Source: JANXLS01 sp038227045
Lineage (GTDB): Bacteria; Planctomycetota; SZUA-567; H5-PLA8
DNA: 35,985 nucleotides
Direction of reading: 5' to 3'
Assembly (NCBI GenBank): GCA_038227045.1
Contig: JBBRQD010000055.1
Location: forward strand, 1-35,985
The position numbers were made by a program, and so were the translations under genes. The first letter of the stretch is position 1. Every line of letters starts with the position of its first letter. Positions 24,878 to 35,848 of this stretch are shown here, piece after piece. The notes under the pieces are model-generated. The model did not search any database, was not told the DNA's origin, and saw only the letters and a program-made list of their open reading frames with translations.

Positions 24878-26560
24878 ATGGCGGAACGTGAAACTCTCGA
24901 AGTGGACGTGCTGATCGTCGGTGCCGGACCGGCCGGATTGGCGTGCGCGATCCGGTTGCGCGAAGCGCTCGACGCGCACACTCGGAGCAACCCGGCGGCG
25001 CCTATCGAATCGCCCAACATTCTCGTGATTGAGAAAGGCGTTTCAGTCGGGGCGCACAGCCTGTCGGGCGCGGTCTTCGATCCGCGCGCGCTCGCCGAAT
25101 TAATTCCGGATTGGGAGACCCGGGGCGCACCGCTCAAACAGAAAGTCACCGCCGAAGAAATCTGGATGCTTTCGCCGACTGGAAAGAGTGCGCTGCCGCA
25201 CTCTCTGGTTCCGCCCTATTTGCACAACGCCGAAAATTATGTCGTCTCATTGTGCGAGATGACGGCGTGGCTTGCCGATCAGGCGCGCACGCGCGGCATG
25301 GAGATACTGGAAGGCGTTGCGGGCGCTGAGATTTTGATGGAGGCCGACGCTGTTGTCGGCGTGCGGTGTCAGGACAGCGGCGTCGAAAAGGACGGAACGC
25401 CCGGCGCCAATTACATGCCGGGCGCGGACATTCGCGCGAAGCTGACGGTCTTCGCGGAAGGCGCGCGTGGCAGCTTGACGAAGCGCTTGATCAAACAGCA
25501 AAAATTGGACGAAGGCCGCGAGCCGCAGATTTACGCGCTGGGCATCAAAGAACTGTGGGAGATTCCGGCGGCGAATTTTCCGGCTGGAAAAGTGATTCAC
25601 ACACTTGGATTTCCGTTGCAGAAAGGACCGCTCGGCGGCTTCGCCGGCGCGTTCGGCGGATCGTTTATCTATGGGCTCGACGAGACGCATCTGGTCGTCG
25701 GACTTGTCGTCGGACTCGATTACGAAGACCCGTCGCTGGACCCGCACGCCGAATTCAATCGGTTGAAAACGCATCCCGAAATTCGAAAACTGCTGCAACA
25801 TGGCAAGGCCATCGCGTATGGCGCGAAGACCATTCCCGAAGGCGGGCTTCATTCGATGCCGCGGCTGTTCGGCGACGGTTTTTTTGTCATCGGTGACAGT
25901 GCGAGTTTCCTGAACGCGGCGCGCTTGAAGGGCGTGCATCTGGCGATGAAGTCTGGGATGCTGGCGGCCGATGCGGCGGTCGATGCGCTTGCCGCCAAAA
26001 ATTTCACGCGCTGGCAGCTTAAGCGTTTCGACGAACTGTTCGCCGCGAGTTGGGCGCGCGACGAAATGCACACGATCCGCAACTGGCGCGCGGGCTACTC
26101 GCGCGGCATCGTGCTCGGAACATTTCACGATCTGGCTCAGCGCTTCACGGGCGGACGAGGTTTCAGCGATCCGCTTCCGATGACGGCCGATTTCAAAACG
26201 CTGCGAAAACTCGAAGCGCCGGAGCCTGTCGCGGCGCAGCCCGACGGCGTGCTCACGTTCGACAAAGTCTCCGACGTGTTTCTCTCCGGCACGAATCACA
26301 GCGAGGGCCAGCCGTGCCATTTGAAAGTGCCCGATCCGAAAATCTGCACCGATCGCTGCGCGGAGGAGTACGGAAATCCCTGCCGGCATTTCTGCCCGGC
26401 GGCGGTCTACGAATGGATCGGCGAAGGCGCGAAGGGGCATCTGCGCATCAATGCGGGGAATTGCGTGCATTGCAAGACCTGCGACATCAAGGATCCGTAT
26501 GAGAATATCGAATGGGTTGTTCCGGAAGGCGGCGGCGGGCCGCGCTACAATCGATTGTAA
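24878..26560 (+). CDS. Electron-transfer flavoprotein-ubiquinone oxidoreductase
   Basis: Passes electrons from reduced ETF, made by acyl-CoA dehydrogenases and similar enzymes, to the quinone pool at the inner membrane. The 560-residue length matches ETF-QO. The FAD-binding site is VDVLIVGAGPAGLACAIRL at the N-terminus; the middle has GVHLAMKSGMLAADA, the second FAD-contact region; the C-terminal [4Fe-4S] ferredoxin-like domain carries CTDRCAEEYG...CRHFCPAAVYEW and NCVHCKTCDIKDPYENIEWVVPEGGGGPRYNRL-type ending. The ATG at 24878 is preferred over TTG at 24863 because GCGGAG lies seven bases before it. The acetyl-CoA synthetase gene follows on the same strand after 84 bases, pairing acid activation with electron disposal. 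No etfAB genes are in view. Confidence 0.95.
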   Translation: MAERETLEVDVLIVGAGPAGLACAIRLREALDAHTRSNPAAPIESPNILVIEKGVSVGAHSLSGAVFDPRALAELIPDWETRGAPLKQKVTAEEIWMLSPTGKSALPHSLVPPYLHNAENYVVSLCEMTAWLADQARTRGMEILEGVAGAEILMEADAVVGVRCQDSGVEKDGTPGANYMPGADIRAKLTVFAEGARGSLTKRLIKQQKLDEGREPQIYALGIKELWEIPAANFPAGKVIHTLGFPLQKGPLGGFAGAFGGSFIYGLDETHLVVGLVVGLDYEDPSLDPHAEFNRLKTHPEIRKLLQHGKAIAYGAKTIPEGGLHSMPRLFGDGFFVIGDSASFLNAARLKGVHLAMKSGMLAADAAVDALAAKNFTRWQLKRFDELFAASWARDEMHTIRNWRAGYSRGIVLGTFHDLAQRFTGGRGFSDPLPMTADFKTLRKLEAPEPVAAQPDGVLTFDKVSDVFLSGTNHSEGQPCHLKVPDPKICTDRCAEEYGNPCRHFCPAAVYEWIGEGAKGHLRINAGNCVHCKTCDIKDPYENIEWVVPEGGGGPRYNRL

Positions 26561-26644
26561 TCTGCGCGCTTGACGAAATGCCTTCGCTTCTACATACTCC
26601 TGCCTTTCAATTTTGAATTCGCAACCCGTTTCGAGGCATACGTC

Positions 26645-28654
<2,010 letters not shown>

Positions 28655-28677
28655 ACGGCCTTGGTTATTCATTGCCT

Positions 28678-28772
28678 TAATTAAACTCAGATGGACGCAA
28701 ATGAACGCGGATGGACGCAGATAAGTTTTAATAAATCATCTGCGTCCATCTGCGAGTATCCGCGTTTAATTA
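28678..28772. repeat. Large inverted repeat after the acetyl-CoA synthetase gene
   Basis: Inner arms GATGGACGCAGAT (28710-28722) and ATCTGCGTCCATC (28738-28750) are perfect over 13 bases with a 15-base loop. Outer arms TAATTAAAC (28678-28686) and GTTTAATTA (28764-28772) are also exact. The middle is rich in GGACGC/AACGCGGA motifs typical of dispersed 'GCGTCCATCTGCG' repeats in environmental genomes. It sits between convergent genes and may act as a terminator as well as being a dispersed repeat. Confidence 0.85.
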
Positions 28773-28817
28773 GGACGTTGAATTCTTCTAAAATTCAGAC
28801 AGCACAAAAGGGCACGC

Positions 28818-29399
28818 CTATTTTTGTTCCGGCGCCGCATCGCCTTCCTTCTTTTTGGGCGTTTCAGCGGGTTTTTCGCCGGGGGGTGTGGCGGAGTCCA
28901 TGCGCCGGGCCTGGTAAGCGTAGGGGTACACTTCTTTCAACTGGTTGTCCATGAATTTGTGCAGCTTATCGAGTTCCACGGCCATTTCGGCGCGGATCGT
29001 CTGCATGTTTTCCGCGAGGATTTGCTTGGTCGATTTCAACTCTTTGTCGTTATCCTGGCGGGCGGTGTCGGCGAGCGCCATCGCCGCGTCGCGCGAGGTT
29101 TTCACGTCCAGGCCGATCTGCTCGAGCACCCGCTTTTGATTGGCCGCGACCGACTCTTCGATTTTGTCGATGCGTTCGTCGAGGTGCTTCTGCAAGCTGT
29201 TCTTGAGTTCCTTGACGCTTGCTTCGATGGCTTCGTTCTTCTTATTGGCGTCGTCGATCTTCGACTTCAGCTCGTTGATCTGCCGCGTCGCTTCCTGCGC
29301 GGACATGCGCGCATCCAGATCTTCGCAACCGCTCAAAACGATCAAACACAGCGCCACCGCGCAAAGCGGCATACAGAACGACGACGTAATGGACTTCAT
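28818..29399 (-). CDS. Coiled-coil lipoprotein of unknown function
   Basis: The ATG at 29399, with GGAG nine bases upstream, opens a 193-residue product; the frame stays open further upstream but without a start of this quality. A lipoprotein signal ends at lipobox LSGC, so Cys25 would carry the lipid. Residues about 30-150 are a long charged helix with heptad spacing (QINELKSKIDDANKKNEAIEASV..., then EESVAANQKRVLEQIG), that is, a coiled coil. The tail is Pro/Lys/Glu-rich and disordered. It is probably an envelope spacer or scaffold protein; no known family is recognised. It is the last of six co-directional genes starting with hpnH. Confidence 0.75.
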   Translation of the reverse strand: MKSITSSFCMPLCAVALCLIVLSGCEDLDARMSAQEATRQINELKSKIDDANKKNEAIEASVKELKNSLQKHLDERIDKIEESVAANQKRVLEQIGLDVKTSRDAAMALADTARQDNDKELKSTKQILAENMQTIRAEMAVELDKLHKFMDNQLKEVYPYAYQARRMDSATPPGEKPAETPKKKEGDAAPEQK

Positions 29400-29467
29400 C
29401 TCGGTATGCTCCGTCAACGGGAATAGGGTAATCGAATGGATACTTATCGGCTTTTCCACCGATTCTG

Positions 29468-29833
29468 TCAAGTTGGCTTTGTGACCGTTGCACACGGGAA
29501 GGGTATTTCGTCCAGTTTTTTCCCGCAGCGTGGGCAGACGGTTGCCTTGTTTGAAATGAATTCGGAGCACCAGCGGCATGGGCGAGTGGTGCGCTTGGCG
29601 ATAAAACGGATCGAGTAGGCGAAGGCCAGAAGACCGATCACCAGAATCCATAGGGTCATCGTCAGCCAGTACAAATCGCGCTGAACGTCGAGCTGTTCCT
29701 TGTCGTCAAGACTCATCTGCGGCTGTTCGGCGGCGAGCAGCGAGAAGGCTGCGATGCCGAACGCGATCGCCGCGACGCGCAGAACGCGGAATGTTTTCGA
29801 TATACTTGCATCAGTCACGGCAAGGCTCCCCAT
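29468..29833 (-). CDS. Small membrane protein with zinc-ribbon
   Basis: The 121-residue product has two predicted membrane segments (about 17-35 and 55-76) with a short acidic loop between them, followed by a cytoplasmic zinc-ribbon with CRWC (86-89) and CPRC (100-103). The ending KKLDEIPF fits small zinc-ribbon proteins that bind other proteins or nucleic acid. Function unknown. It lies 47 bases downstream of the coaX-like gene and 68 bases upstream of the lipoprotein gene on the same strand. Confidence 0.75.
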   Translation of the reverse strand: MGSLAVTDASISKTFRVLRVAAIAFGIAAFSLLAAEQPQMSLDDKEQLDVQRDLYWLTMTLWILVIGLLAFAYSIRFIAKRTTRPCRWCSEFISNKATVCPRCGKKLDEIPFPCATVTKPT

Positions 29834-29880
29834 TTATAATACGCTTAGGCGGGTGGTAACGTTTGCACTAAAATCGACCA

Positions 29881-30702
29881 TCATCTCGCTGCTTTCCACG
29901 CGGCTAACAATCCGCGATGGACGAGTGCGGGTTGATGCACGATATCGAATTTCGTCCCGCCGGAGCGCCGCAGCGCTTCAATCAGGAATGCCGCGCCGCC
30001 GCCGGTGAACGCCACGCGCGCGCGGCCACCCAGCATGGCTTGCTGGCCTTCGATCATCGACAAGATCGCCGCCGATTGCATGGCCAGCACGCCGTAGAGC
30101 ATGGCCTGGTCCGTGTTGCGGCCAATGAAATCAAAGCCGCCGTTTTCAAATGCCGCACTCTTCAATTCCGGCAGTTGATCGGTTCCCTGATTCAACGATT
30201 TGAGGCACAGTGCCGCGCCTGGAAAAATCAAACCGCCTTCGAAACGCGGCAGCTCCCCGGCGCGGCCCGGAATGACGACGTTGCACGTCACCGCCGTGCC
30301 GGCGTCCACGACGATCCACGGAGTGGTGCCGTCCAGCGATAACGCGCCCAGTGCCGCGGCGAGCCGGTCGTCGCCCACGAGTTCCGCGGGCTGCGGGATG
30401 ATTTCAATTTGAGGCTGGAGATCGATGCGCAAGAAAATCGGTTGACGCTCCAGCGCCATAAGGTCGTTCAACAGTTTTCTAGCGCATTGTTTCACCACGC
30501 TTGCCACCACGATCTCGGTCGCGGCACATGCGAATTGAGCAATCGACAGCATTGACTTGAAATCGCTCTGCAATTCCAGAGTCTCCGACACTACGTTCGG
30601 AAGGCTCCACAACATCGCCGTTGTGTGCGAATTGCCGATGTTGATCGTGACGACATCGGCCGATGGAGCGGGTTCGGTGTTCTTGTTCACGGCTCTCTCC
30701 AA
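29881..30702 (-). CDS. coaX: Type III pantothenate kinase-like protein with altered first motif
   Basis: In its usual form this enzyme phosphorylates pantothenate, the first step of CoA synthesis. The 273-residue length and the motifs VGDDRLAAALGA, WIVVDAGTAVTCNVV, FEGGLIFPGAALCLKSL and ARVAFTGGGAAFLIEAL fit the CoaX family of the ASKHA fold. However, the N-terminal phosphate motif, normally D-x-G-N-T/S, reads NIGNS here, so the first aspartate, conserved and thought to be needed for catalysis, is asparagine. The enzyme may be slow, altered or replaced elsewhere by another pantothenate kinase. The gene begins 13 bases after the asnB-like stop, so they are almost certainly co-transcribed. Confidence 0.85.
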   Translation of the reverse strand: MERAVNKNTEPAPSADVVTINIGNSHTTAMLWSLPNVVSETLELQSDFKSMLSIAQFACAATEIVVASVVKQCARKLLNDLMALERQPIFLRIDLQPQIEIIPQPAELVGDDRLAAALGALSLDGTTPWIVVDAGTAVTCNVVIPGRAGELPRFEGGLIFPGAALCLKSLNQGTDQLPELKSAAFENGGFDFIGRNTDQAMLYGVLAMQSAAILSMIEGQQAMLGGRARVAFTGGGAAFLIEALRRSGGTKFDIVHQPALVHRGLLAAWKAAR

Positions 30703-30715
30703 GCGGGCTCACGTT

Positions 30716-32659
30716 TCAACTCGGTCGTTCAAGCGGCGCATCTTTTGCAAAATAGACTCGGTGCCACACTTCCGTGGCCAGCAGCGCGAAGAGCCGTTCA
30801 CCGTGCTGCGCGCGGCCGCTCTGATGCTCGTTCCAAGCGCTTTCCCAATATCGCGGCCGAAACAATTTATCCGCGACACAGCGCGAACTTTCAAAGACAT
30901 CCAGCGCATATTTTTGCAGCGGCCCGCGAAACCAGTCATCCAGCGGCACGCCGAAACCGCGCTTGCGGGCGGCGCATACCTGTGGCGGAAGAACGCGTTG
31001 CGCGGCGTTGCGCAACAGCGGTTTGGTGCGGCGGCCGGGCAGGCGGACCGAATCGGGAAGCGAAAGCGACCAATTCAATAAGTCCACATCGAGGAATGGC
31101 GAGCGCACTTCAACGCCGTGTGCCATCGACATGCGATCCACTTTATGCAACACGTCACCGGGCAGATACGTGTGCAGGTCGGCGTGCTGAAGCGTTCCCG
31201 GCTTCAAGTTCCCGGCTTCCATCTCCCAATTTGGCGACGCGGCCATGGCCACGCGCGCGCGCAGCAAAGCGGCTTCGAGTTCTTCGCGCGCGTCGCAGCC
31301 TTCGGTTGCGTCGCGCATCGCGTCGCCGTACAAATCCGCGCGTTGTTCGGCGCTGAAAAGCTCCATCGCGGCGACGTACGGGTGATGGTTCGACGCCTCC
31401 ATCGCGCGGCACTTCTCCAGCCAGCGCAACATACGGTCCCAGCCGCCGCGCGACGCTGCGGGATAACGCCATTGTACGTATTTCAACGCGGCCCAGCGAA
31501 AAAGACGCGGCGTCCTTTTGTAGCGCTCCAGCAGTTGCAATCCGACATAGCGGTCATAGCCAGCAAACGCTTCGTCGCCGCCATCGCCGCTCAGCACCAC
31601 TGTCGCATGCGGCTTCGTTTTTTCAGCGAGCACGTATGTCGGCAGCATCGAACTATCAAAGAACGGCTCGTCGGCGTGCCACACGGCCCGCGCCAGAAGC
31701 GTGAAAACATCCGCCGGCACGTCGAAACATTCCAGCGGCGATTTCAACTGTGCCGCGGACGCGCGCGCCAGATCGCGCTCGTCGTATTCCGGCTGCGAAA
31801 ACCCCGCACAAAACGATCGATGAATTCCGCCGGCTTGCGACAAGACCAGCGCGGAATCGATCCCACCCGAGAGCCAGAATCCCAGCGGAACATCGGCGAT
31901 CAAGCGTCGTCGCGTTGCGCTTTCGAGGTGCTGAAGTGCTTCGCCGCTCGCGACCTCCTCTGTCCGTTTGGTGGAGTCTGGTTGCCGTGAAAGAGTCCAC
32001 CAGCGCTTGTATTCGAGCGCGCCGTCTTTCGCCCAGGCACAATGGCCCGGCGGAAGTTTCTCGACATCCCGAAATCCGCTGCGGGGCGCCGGCACGTAGC
32101 GATAGGTCAGCGCCTGGTCCAACGCGACGCAGTCTATTTCGCGCTCCACGCCCAGCGCAAAGAGCGCCTTCGCTTCGCTCGCGAACGCGATGCAGCCATC
32201 GCGCTCAGCGAAATAAAGCGGCTTCACGCCGATCGGGTCGCGCGCCAAAAAAAGCTCGTGCGTGCGCGCATTCCACAACGCGAAAGCGAACATCCCGCGC
32301 AGCCGCGGCAGCATTTTTTCGCCGAGTTCTTCGAAAAGATGCAGCAGCACTTCGGTGTCGGATTTCGATTTGAAGGTGTGTCCGCGGCCCAGCAATTCGT
32401 CGCGCAATCCGCGGTGGTTGTAGATTTCGCCGTTGAAAACGACGCGCAGCGAGCCGTCTTCGTTGGCCATCGGCTGTTCGCCTGCAGGCGAGAGATCGAT
32501 GATTTTCAGCCGCCGGAATCCCAGCGCGATGTGGGAATCGTTCCAGAAGCCGGACGAATCCGGGCCGCGATGCGCCAGCACGTTTGATGCGCCAGCGACG
32601 TTGCGAACATCGTCCGGAGCAAGACCGTCCCAACGAAGCACGCCCGCGAATCCGCACAT
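30716..32659 (-). CDS. asnB: Asparagine synthetase (glutamine-hydrolysing)-like amidotransferase
   Basis: Transfers ammonia from glutamine to an adenylated carboxylate, classically aspartate. I start at 32659 so the product begins MCGFAGVL and Cys2 is the N-terminal nucleophile; the frame is open upstream but without this. The class II glutaminase has ALGFRRLKIID, NGEIYNHRGLRDEL and RGMFAFALWN; the synthetase domain has the PP-loop SGGIDSALV and VLSGDGGDEAFAGYDRY. All key residues are present over 647 residues. AsnB-type enzymes in exosortase or lipid gene clusters may amidate other substrates, and here the gene is tightly linked to hpnH (via a small gene with one-base spacing), so a role in envelope modification is possible as well as asparagine synthesis. 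Confidence 0.9.
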   Translation of the reverse strand: MCGFAGVLRWDGLAPDDVRNVAGASNVLAHRGPDSSGFWNDSHIALGFRRLKIIDLSPAGEQPMANEDGSLRVVFNGEIYNHRGLRDELLGRGHTFKSKSDTEVLLHLFEELGEKMLPRLRGMFAFALWNARTHELFLARDPIGVKPLYFAERDGCIAFASEAKALFALGVEREIDCVALDQALTYRYVPAPRSGFRDVEKLPPGHCAWAKDGALEYKRWWTLSRQPDSTKRTEEVASGEALQHLESATRRRLIADVPLGFWLSGGIDSALVLSQAGGIHRSFCAGFSQPEYDERDLARASAAQLKSPLECFDVPADVFTLLARAVWHADEPFFDSSMLPTYVLAEKTKPHATVVLSGDGGDEAFAGYDRYVGLQLLERYKRTPRLFRWAALKYVQWRYPAASRGGWDRMLRWLEKCRAMEASNHHPYVAAMELFSAEQRADLYGDAMRDATEGCDAREELEAALLRARVAMAASPNWEMEAGNLKPGTLQHADLHTYLPGDVLHKVDRMSMAHGVEVRSPFLDVDLLNWSLSLPDSVRLPGRRTKPLLRNAAQRVLPPQVCAARKRGFGVPLDDWFRGPLQKYALDVFESSRCVADKLFRPRYWESAWNEHQSGRAQHGERLFALLATEVWHRVYFAKDAPLERPS

Positions 32660-32660
32660 A

Positions 32661-32993
32661 TCAGTGCGGCTGCCCGGCTTCTTTGGCCTTCTGTTTTTCC
32701 AGCCACACGGCCCAGGATTTTCCCGCAGCCGTGTCCACGCCGGAAAAAACCAGCCCGGCGATATCCTTGTAATAAACTTTGATCTTCTCGTCTCGATCGG
32801 CAGGATACAATTCGGCAAACGGCTCGGCCACCTTCGATTCGCGATTGAAGACGTAGCCGACGATCTTGGTATCGTTTTTCAACGTGATCGTGATGTCGCC
32901 GCGGTAGTCGAACGCTTTTTCCAGCGCGTCGTACAGATCCTCTTTACTAACGAGCGAGGGGGTCCACTTTTCAAGCGATTTTTCGTCTGACAT
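32661..32993 (-). CDS. Unknown 110-residue protein between hpnH and asnB
   Basis: I do not recognise this family. It is soluble, with no signal peptide or membrane segment. The central segment GDITITLKNDTKIVGYVFNRE followed by IKVYYKDIAGLVFSGVD resembles alternating beta-strands of a small barrel, somewhat like Sm-like folds, but that is only an impression. The C-terminus is helical and charged (SWAVWLEKQKAKE). It starts 19 bases after the hpnH stop and its own stop is one base before the asnB ATG (TGATATG), so expression is coupled to both. A partner or regulator of one of them is a reasonable guess. Confidence 0.8.
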   Translation of the reverse strand: MSDEKSLEKWTPSLVSKEDLYDALEKAFDYRGDITITLKNDTKIVGYVFNRESKVAEPFAELYPADRDEKIKVYYKDIAGLVFSGVDTAAGKSWAVWLEKQKAKEAGQPH

Positions 32994-33012
32994 GCATTAT
33001 TTCCAGTCTGTT

Positions 33013-34029
<1,017 letters not shown>

Positions 34030-34448
34030 TTCAAACACCCTTTCGAGGTCTCTCGAAGCGCTTTATGATTTGTGACGATAAGACGCGCCCATATTATCCG
34101 GCCTTCGGCGCGATTCAATAGTTTTTGTGAAGCAATTTCCCGTCTCCAAAGTTGCACAATGCGCATAAAAAGCGTTTCTCCGACCAATTATTGCACATGT
34201 GTGCGTGGCTTTTCCGTGCGACCAGAAATTTTATCACGAATGTTCCACGTGGAACATTCACATAGTGCAAAATTCCATATATGGTTGATCGGAATAATGG
34301 ATCTCGGTCTCATTTACCAGCATATCGTTTCTTTGGCGTGCGACTTGCCTTGTTTTCGTAAGCAGGCTGATTCGGAACAAATGTGCTGTTTTTTCCCTGC
34401 CTCGTGTGGGCGGATTCTGCATGAAGGTACAGATTTGGAGACGTCGCA
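34030..34448. other. Divergent intergenic region hpnH-esterase containing parS
   Basis: This 419-base gap is AT-richer than its surroundings and includes the parS palindrome listed separately. No coding region or RNA gene in it is convincing; short frames here are unsupported by ribosome-binding sites. It must contain promoters for both flanking genes, but none has a strong match. Confidence 0.5.
34241..34256. other. parS centromere site (ParB-binding)
   Basis: The 16-base sequence TGTTCCACGTGGAACA is a perfect palindrome identical to the parS variant used in Pseudomonas and many other bacteria, and one transversion pair from the Bacillus TGTTTCACGTGAAACA form. The symmetry extends three bases further on each side (34238-34259). 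It lies in non-coding DNA. ParB dimers load here as CTP-dependent clamps and spread, helping to segregate chromosomes and to load SMC. Chromosomal sites usually cluster near the replication origin; parA, parB, dnaA and gyr genes are not in view. Confidence 0.88.
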
Positions 34449-35414
34449 ATGAATCGAACGAGCTTGCTGCCGATAATTCCCGCCATCGTTTGCTGTTTAA
34501 ATATCATGTTCGCTGTTCAGGCGGGAGAAGCCGCCTCACCAGCGATCTCAACCCCCGGCGATCATGAATGCAGTCTGAAACATGACGGACGCGACCGCAC
34601 CTTTCTGCTGCACATTCCCCCGCAATACGATGGCACGAAGCCGCTGCCGCTCGTGATGTTCTTCCACGGTGGAATGGGTACAGCGAAACACGCTGCGAGC
34701 ACCTACGGCTGGAATGAGAAGGCCGACAAAGAGGGCTTTCTGGTCGTCTACCCAAACGGCACGGGTCCAATCCAAACCTGGAATGCAACACACGGCTGCG
34801 GATCCGCTTTCAAAAATAACGTGGACGATGTGGGCTTTGTCAAAGCCATTCTGCAGGATTTGAACGCCAAGGCCAAAGTCGATCCGAAACAAATCTATGC
34901 CACTGGAATGTCGAACGGCGCCATGCTCGCGCATCGTCTCGCCGCCGAAATGTCACAGGTCTTCGCCGCGGTGGCCCCGGTGGCCGGCGCGATCGGCGGA
35001 AAGGAAAATGCCAGCGCGCAAGAGAAGCGCATCGCCCAACCAGCCAATCCAGTAGCCATGATCATCATCCACGGCAAAGCCGACCAAAACGTGCTCTACG
35101 ACGGCGGCGAAACGAAAGCCGGCGCCGAAAAAGGCAGGATCGATCTGTCGGTGGCGGAAGCGGTAAATTTCTGGACGAAAGCAGACGGCTGCAACGCCAC
35201 ACCCAAAAAGGAAGAACTGAACAACGGAACCGTAATCAAAGAAACGTATGCCAGCGAAACTGGCGCAGACGTGGTGCTCTACACAATCGTGGACGGTGGC
35301 CACGCTTGGCCCGGCGGCACCAGAATGCGGCGAAAATCCCTCGGCGAAAAACCACAGGGCTTCTCCGCAACAGACCAGGCATGGGATTTCTTCGCCCATC
35401 ATCCCAAGAAATAA
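34449..35414 (+). CDS. Exported PHB depolymerase/feruloyl-esterase-like hydrolase
   Basis: A 321-residue secreted serine hydrolase of the LpqC/Esterase-PHB family. A signal peptide ends near VQAGEAAS. The alpha/beta-hydrolase core shows LPLVMFFHGG (oxyanion hole region), the nucleophile elbow TGMSNGAM (Ser155), the acid in IIIHGKADQNVLYD and the catalytic His in DGGHAWPGG. Paired cysteines (Cys41 and Cys117) could form a disulphide. Substrates of relatives are polyhydroxybutyrate oligomers, feruloyl-polysaccharides or acetyl-xylan; which applies is not visible. GGAG lies eight bases before the ATG. It stands alone, opposite hpnH. Confidence 0.88.
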   Translation: MNRTSLLPIIPAIVCCLNIMFAVQAGEAASPAISTPGDHECSLKHDGRDRTFLLHIPPQYDGTKPLPLVMFFHGGMGTAKHAASTYGWNEKADKEGFLVVYPNGTGPIQTWNATHGCGSAFKNNVDDVGFVKAILQDLNAKAKVDPKQIYATGMSNGAMLAHRLAAEMSQVFAAVAPVAGAIGGKENASAQEKRIAQPANPVAMIIIHGKADQNVLYDGGETKAGAEKGRIDLSVAEAVNFWTKADGCNATPKKEELNNGTVIKETYASETGADVVLYTIVDGGHAWPGGTRMRRKSLGEKPQGFSATDQAWDFFAHHPKK

Positions 35415-35447
35415 AGTCGGCGGGGTGCGTGGTCATTTTATTGGACG

Positions 35448-35517
35448 CGCCACCCCTCTCCCCTTAAAGAGGGAGAGGGCCGACGAGCCGGCCGTATCGG
35501 CTCGCGGGGTGAGGGGT
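35448..35517 (+). repeat. GC-rich intergenic repeat, copy A
   Basis: A hairpin (CCCTCTCCCC and GGGAGAGGG around TTAAAGA) is followed by GACGAGCCGGCC and ends CGGGGTGAGGGG. This belongs to the widespread CCCTCTCCC...GGTGAGGGG class of intergenic repeats. It is paired with an inverted copy just downstream. Confidence 0.75.
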
Positions 35518-35554
35518 AAATTTGTAATTAATCCAGACGTCTTGAATGTATCCA

Positions 35555-35621
35555 TGTCCACCCCTCACTCGGGGAGCGCAAACAGCAGCGCTCGTCCGCC
35601 TTCTCCCTCAAGGGGGACTGA
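35555..35621 (-). repeat. GC-rich intergenic repeat, copy B (inverted)
   Basis: Read on the minus strand this begins with CCCCTTGAGGGAGAAGG, continues GCGGACGAGCG and ends GAGTGAGGGGTGG, matching copy A in order and spacing with substitutions. The two copies are 37 bases apart in opposite orientation. Confidence 0.7.
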
Positions 35622-35683
35622 GAAAACAACAACAGCAACTCCGGTGATACACCCGTAGTCCTACTGTTCACGCTCGAAGTTGA

Positions 35684-35817
35684 CCCCGGCAGGGGTCCAG
35701 GAAGGTAGCCGGGGGTCGAGCGTACTCGCGATACCCCCGGAACAGATGCCCGATATTCCCGCACCCCGGCAGGGGTGCCGGATGATTCGCGCGACTCTTC
35801 TATCGCCCCTGCCGGGG
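35684..35817. repeat. Cluster of CCCCGGCAGGGG palindromes and a CCGGGGGT hairpin
   Basis: CCCCGGCAGGGG occurs at 35684-35695 and 35764-35775 and in inverse form at 35806-35817. Between the first two lies a perfect 8-bp stem, CCGGGGGT (35709-35716) with ACCCCCGG (35733-35740). The arrangement matches dispersed palindromic elements that accumulate around transposons. Together with copies A and B it fills the ~500-base gap from 35415 to 35918, where I see no gene. Confidence 0.75.
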
Positions 35818-35848
35818 TCGTGAACAATAAGACTTCGCACTTCACCCG

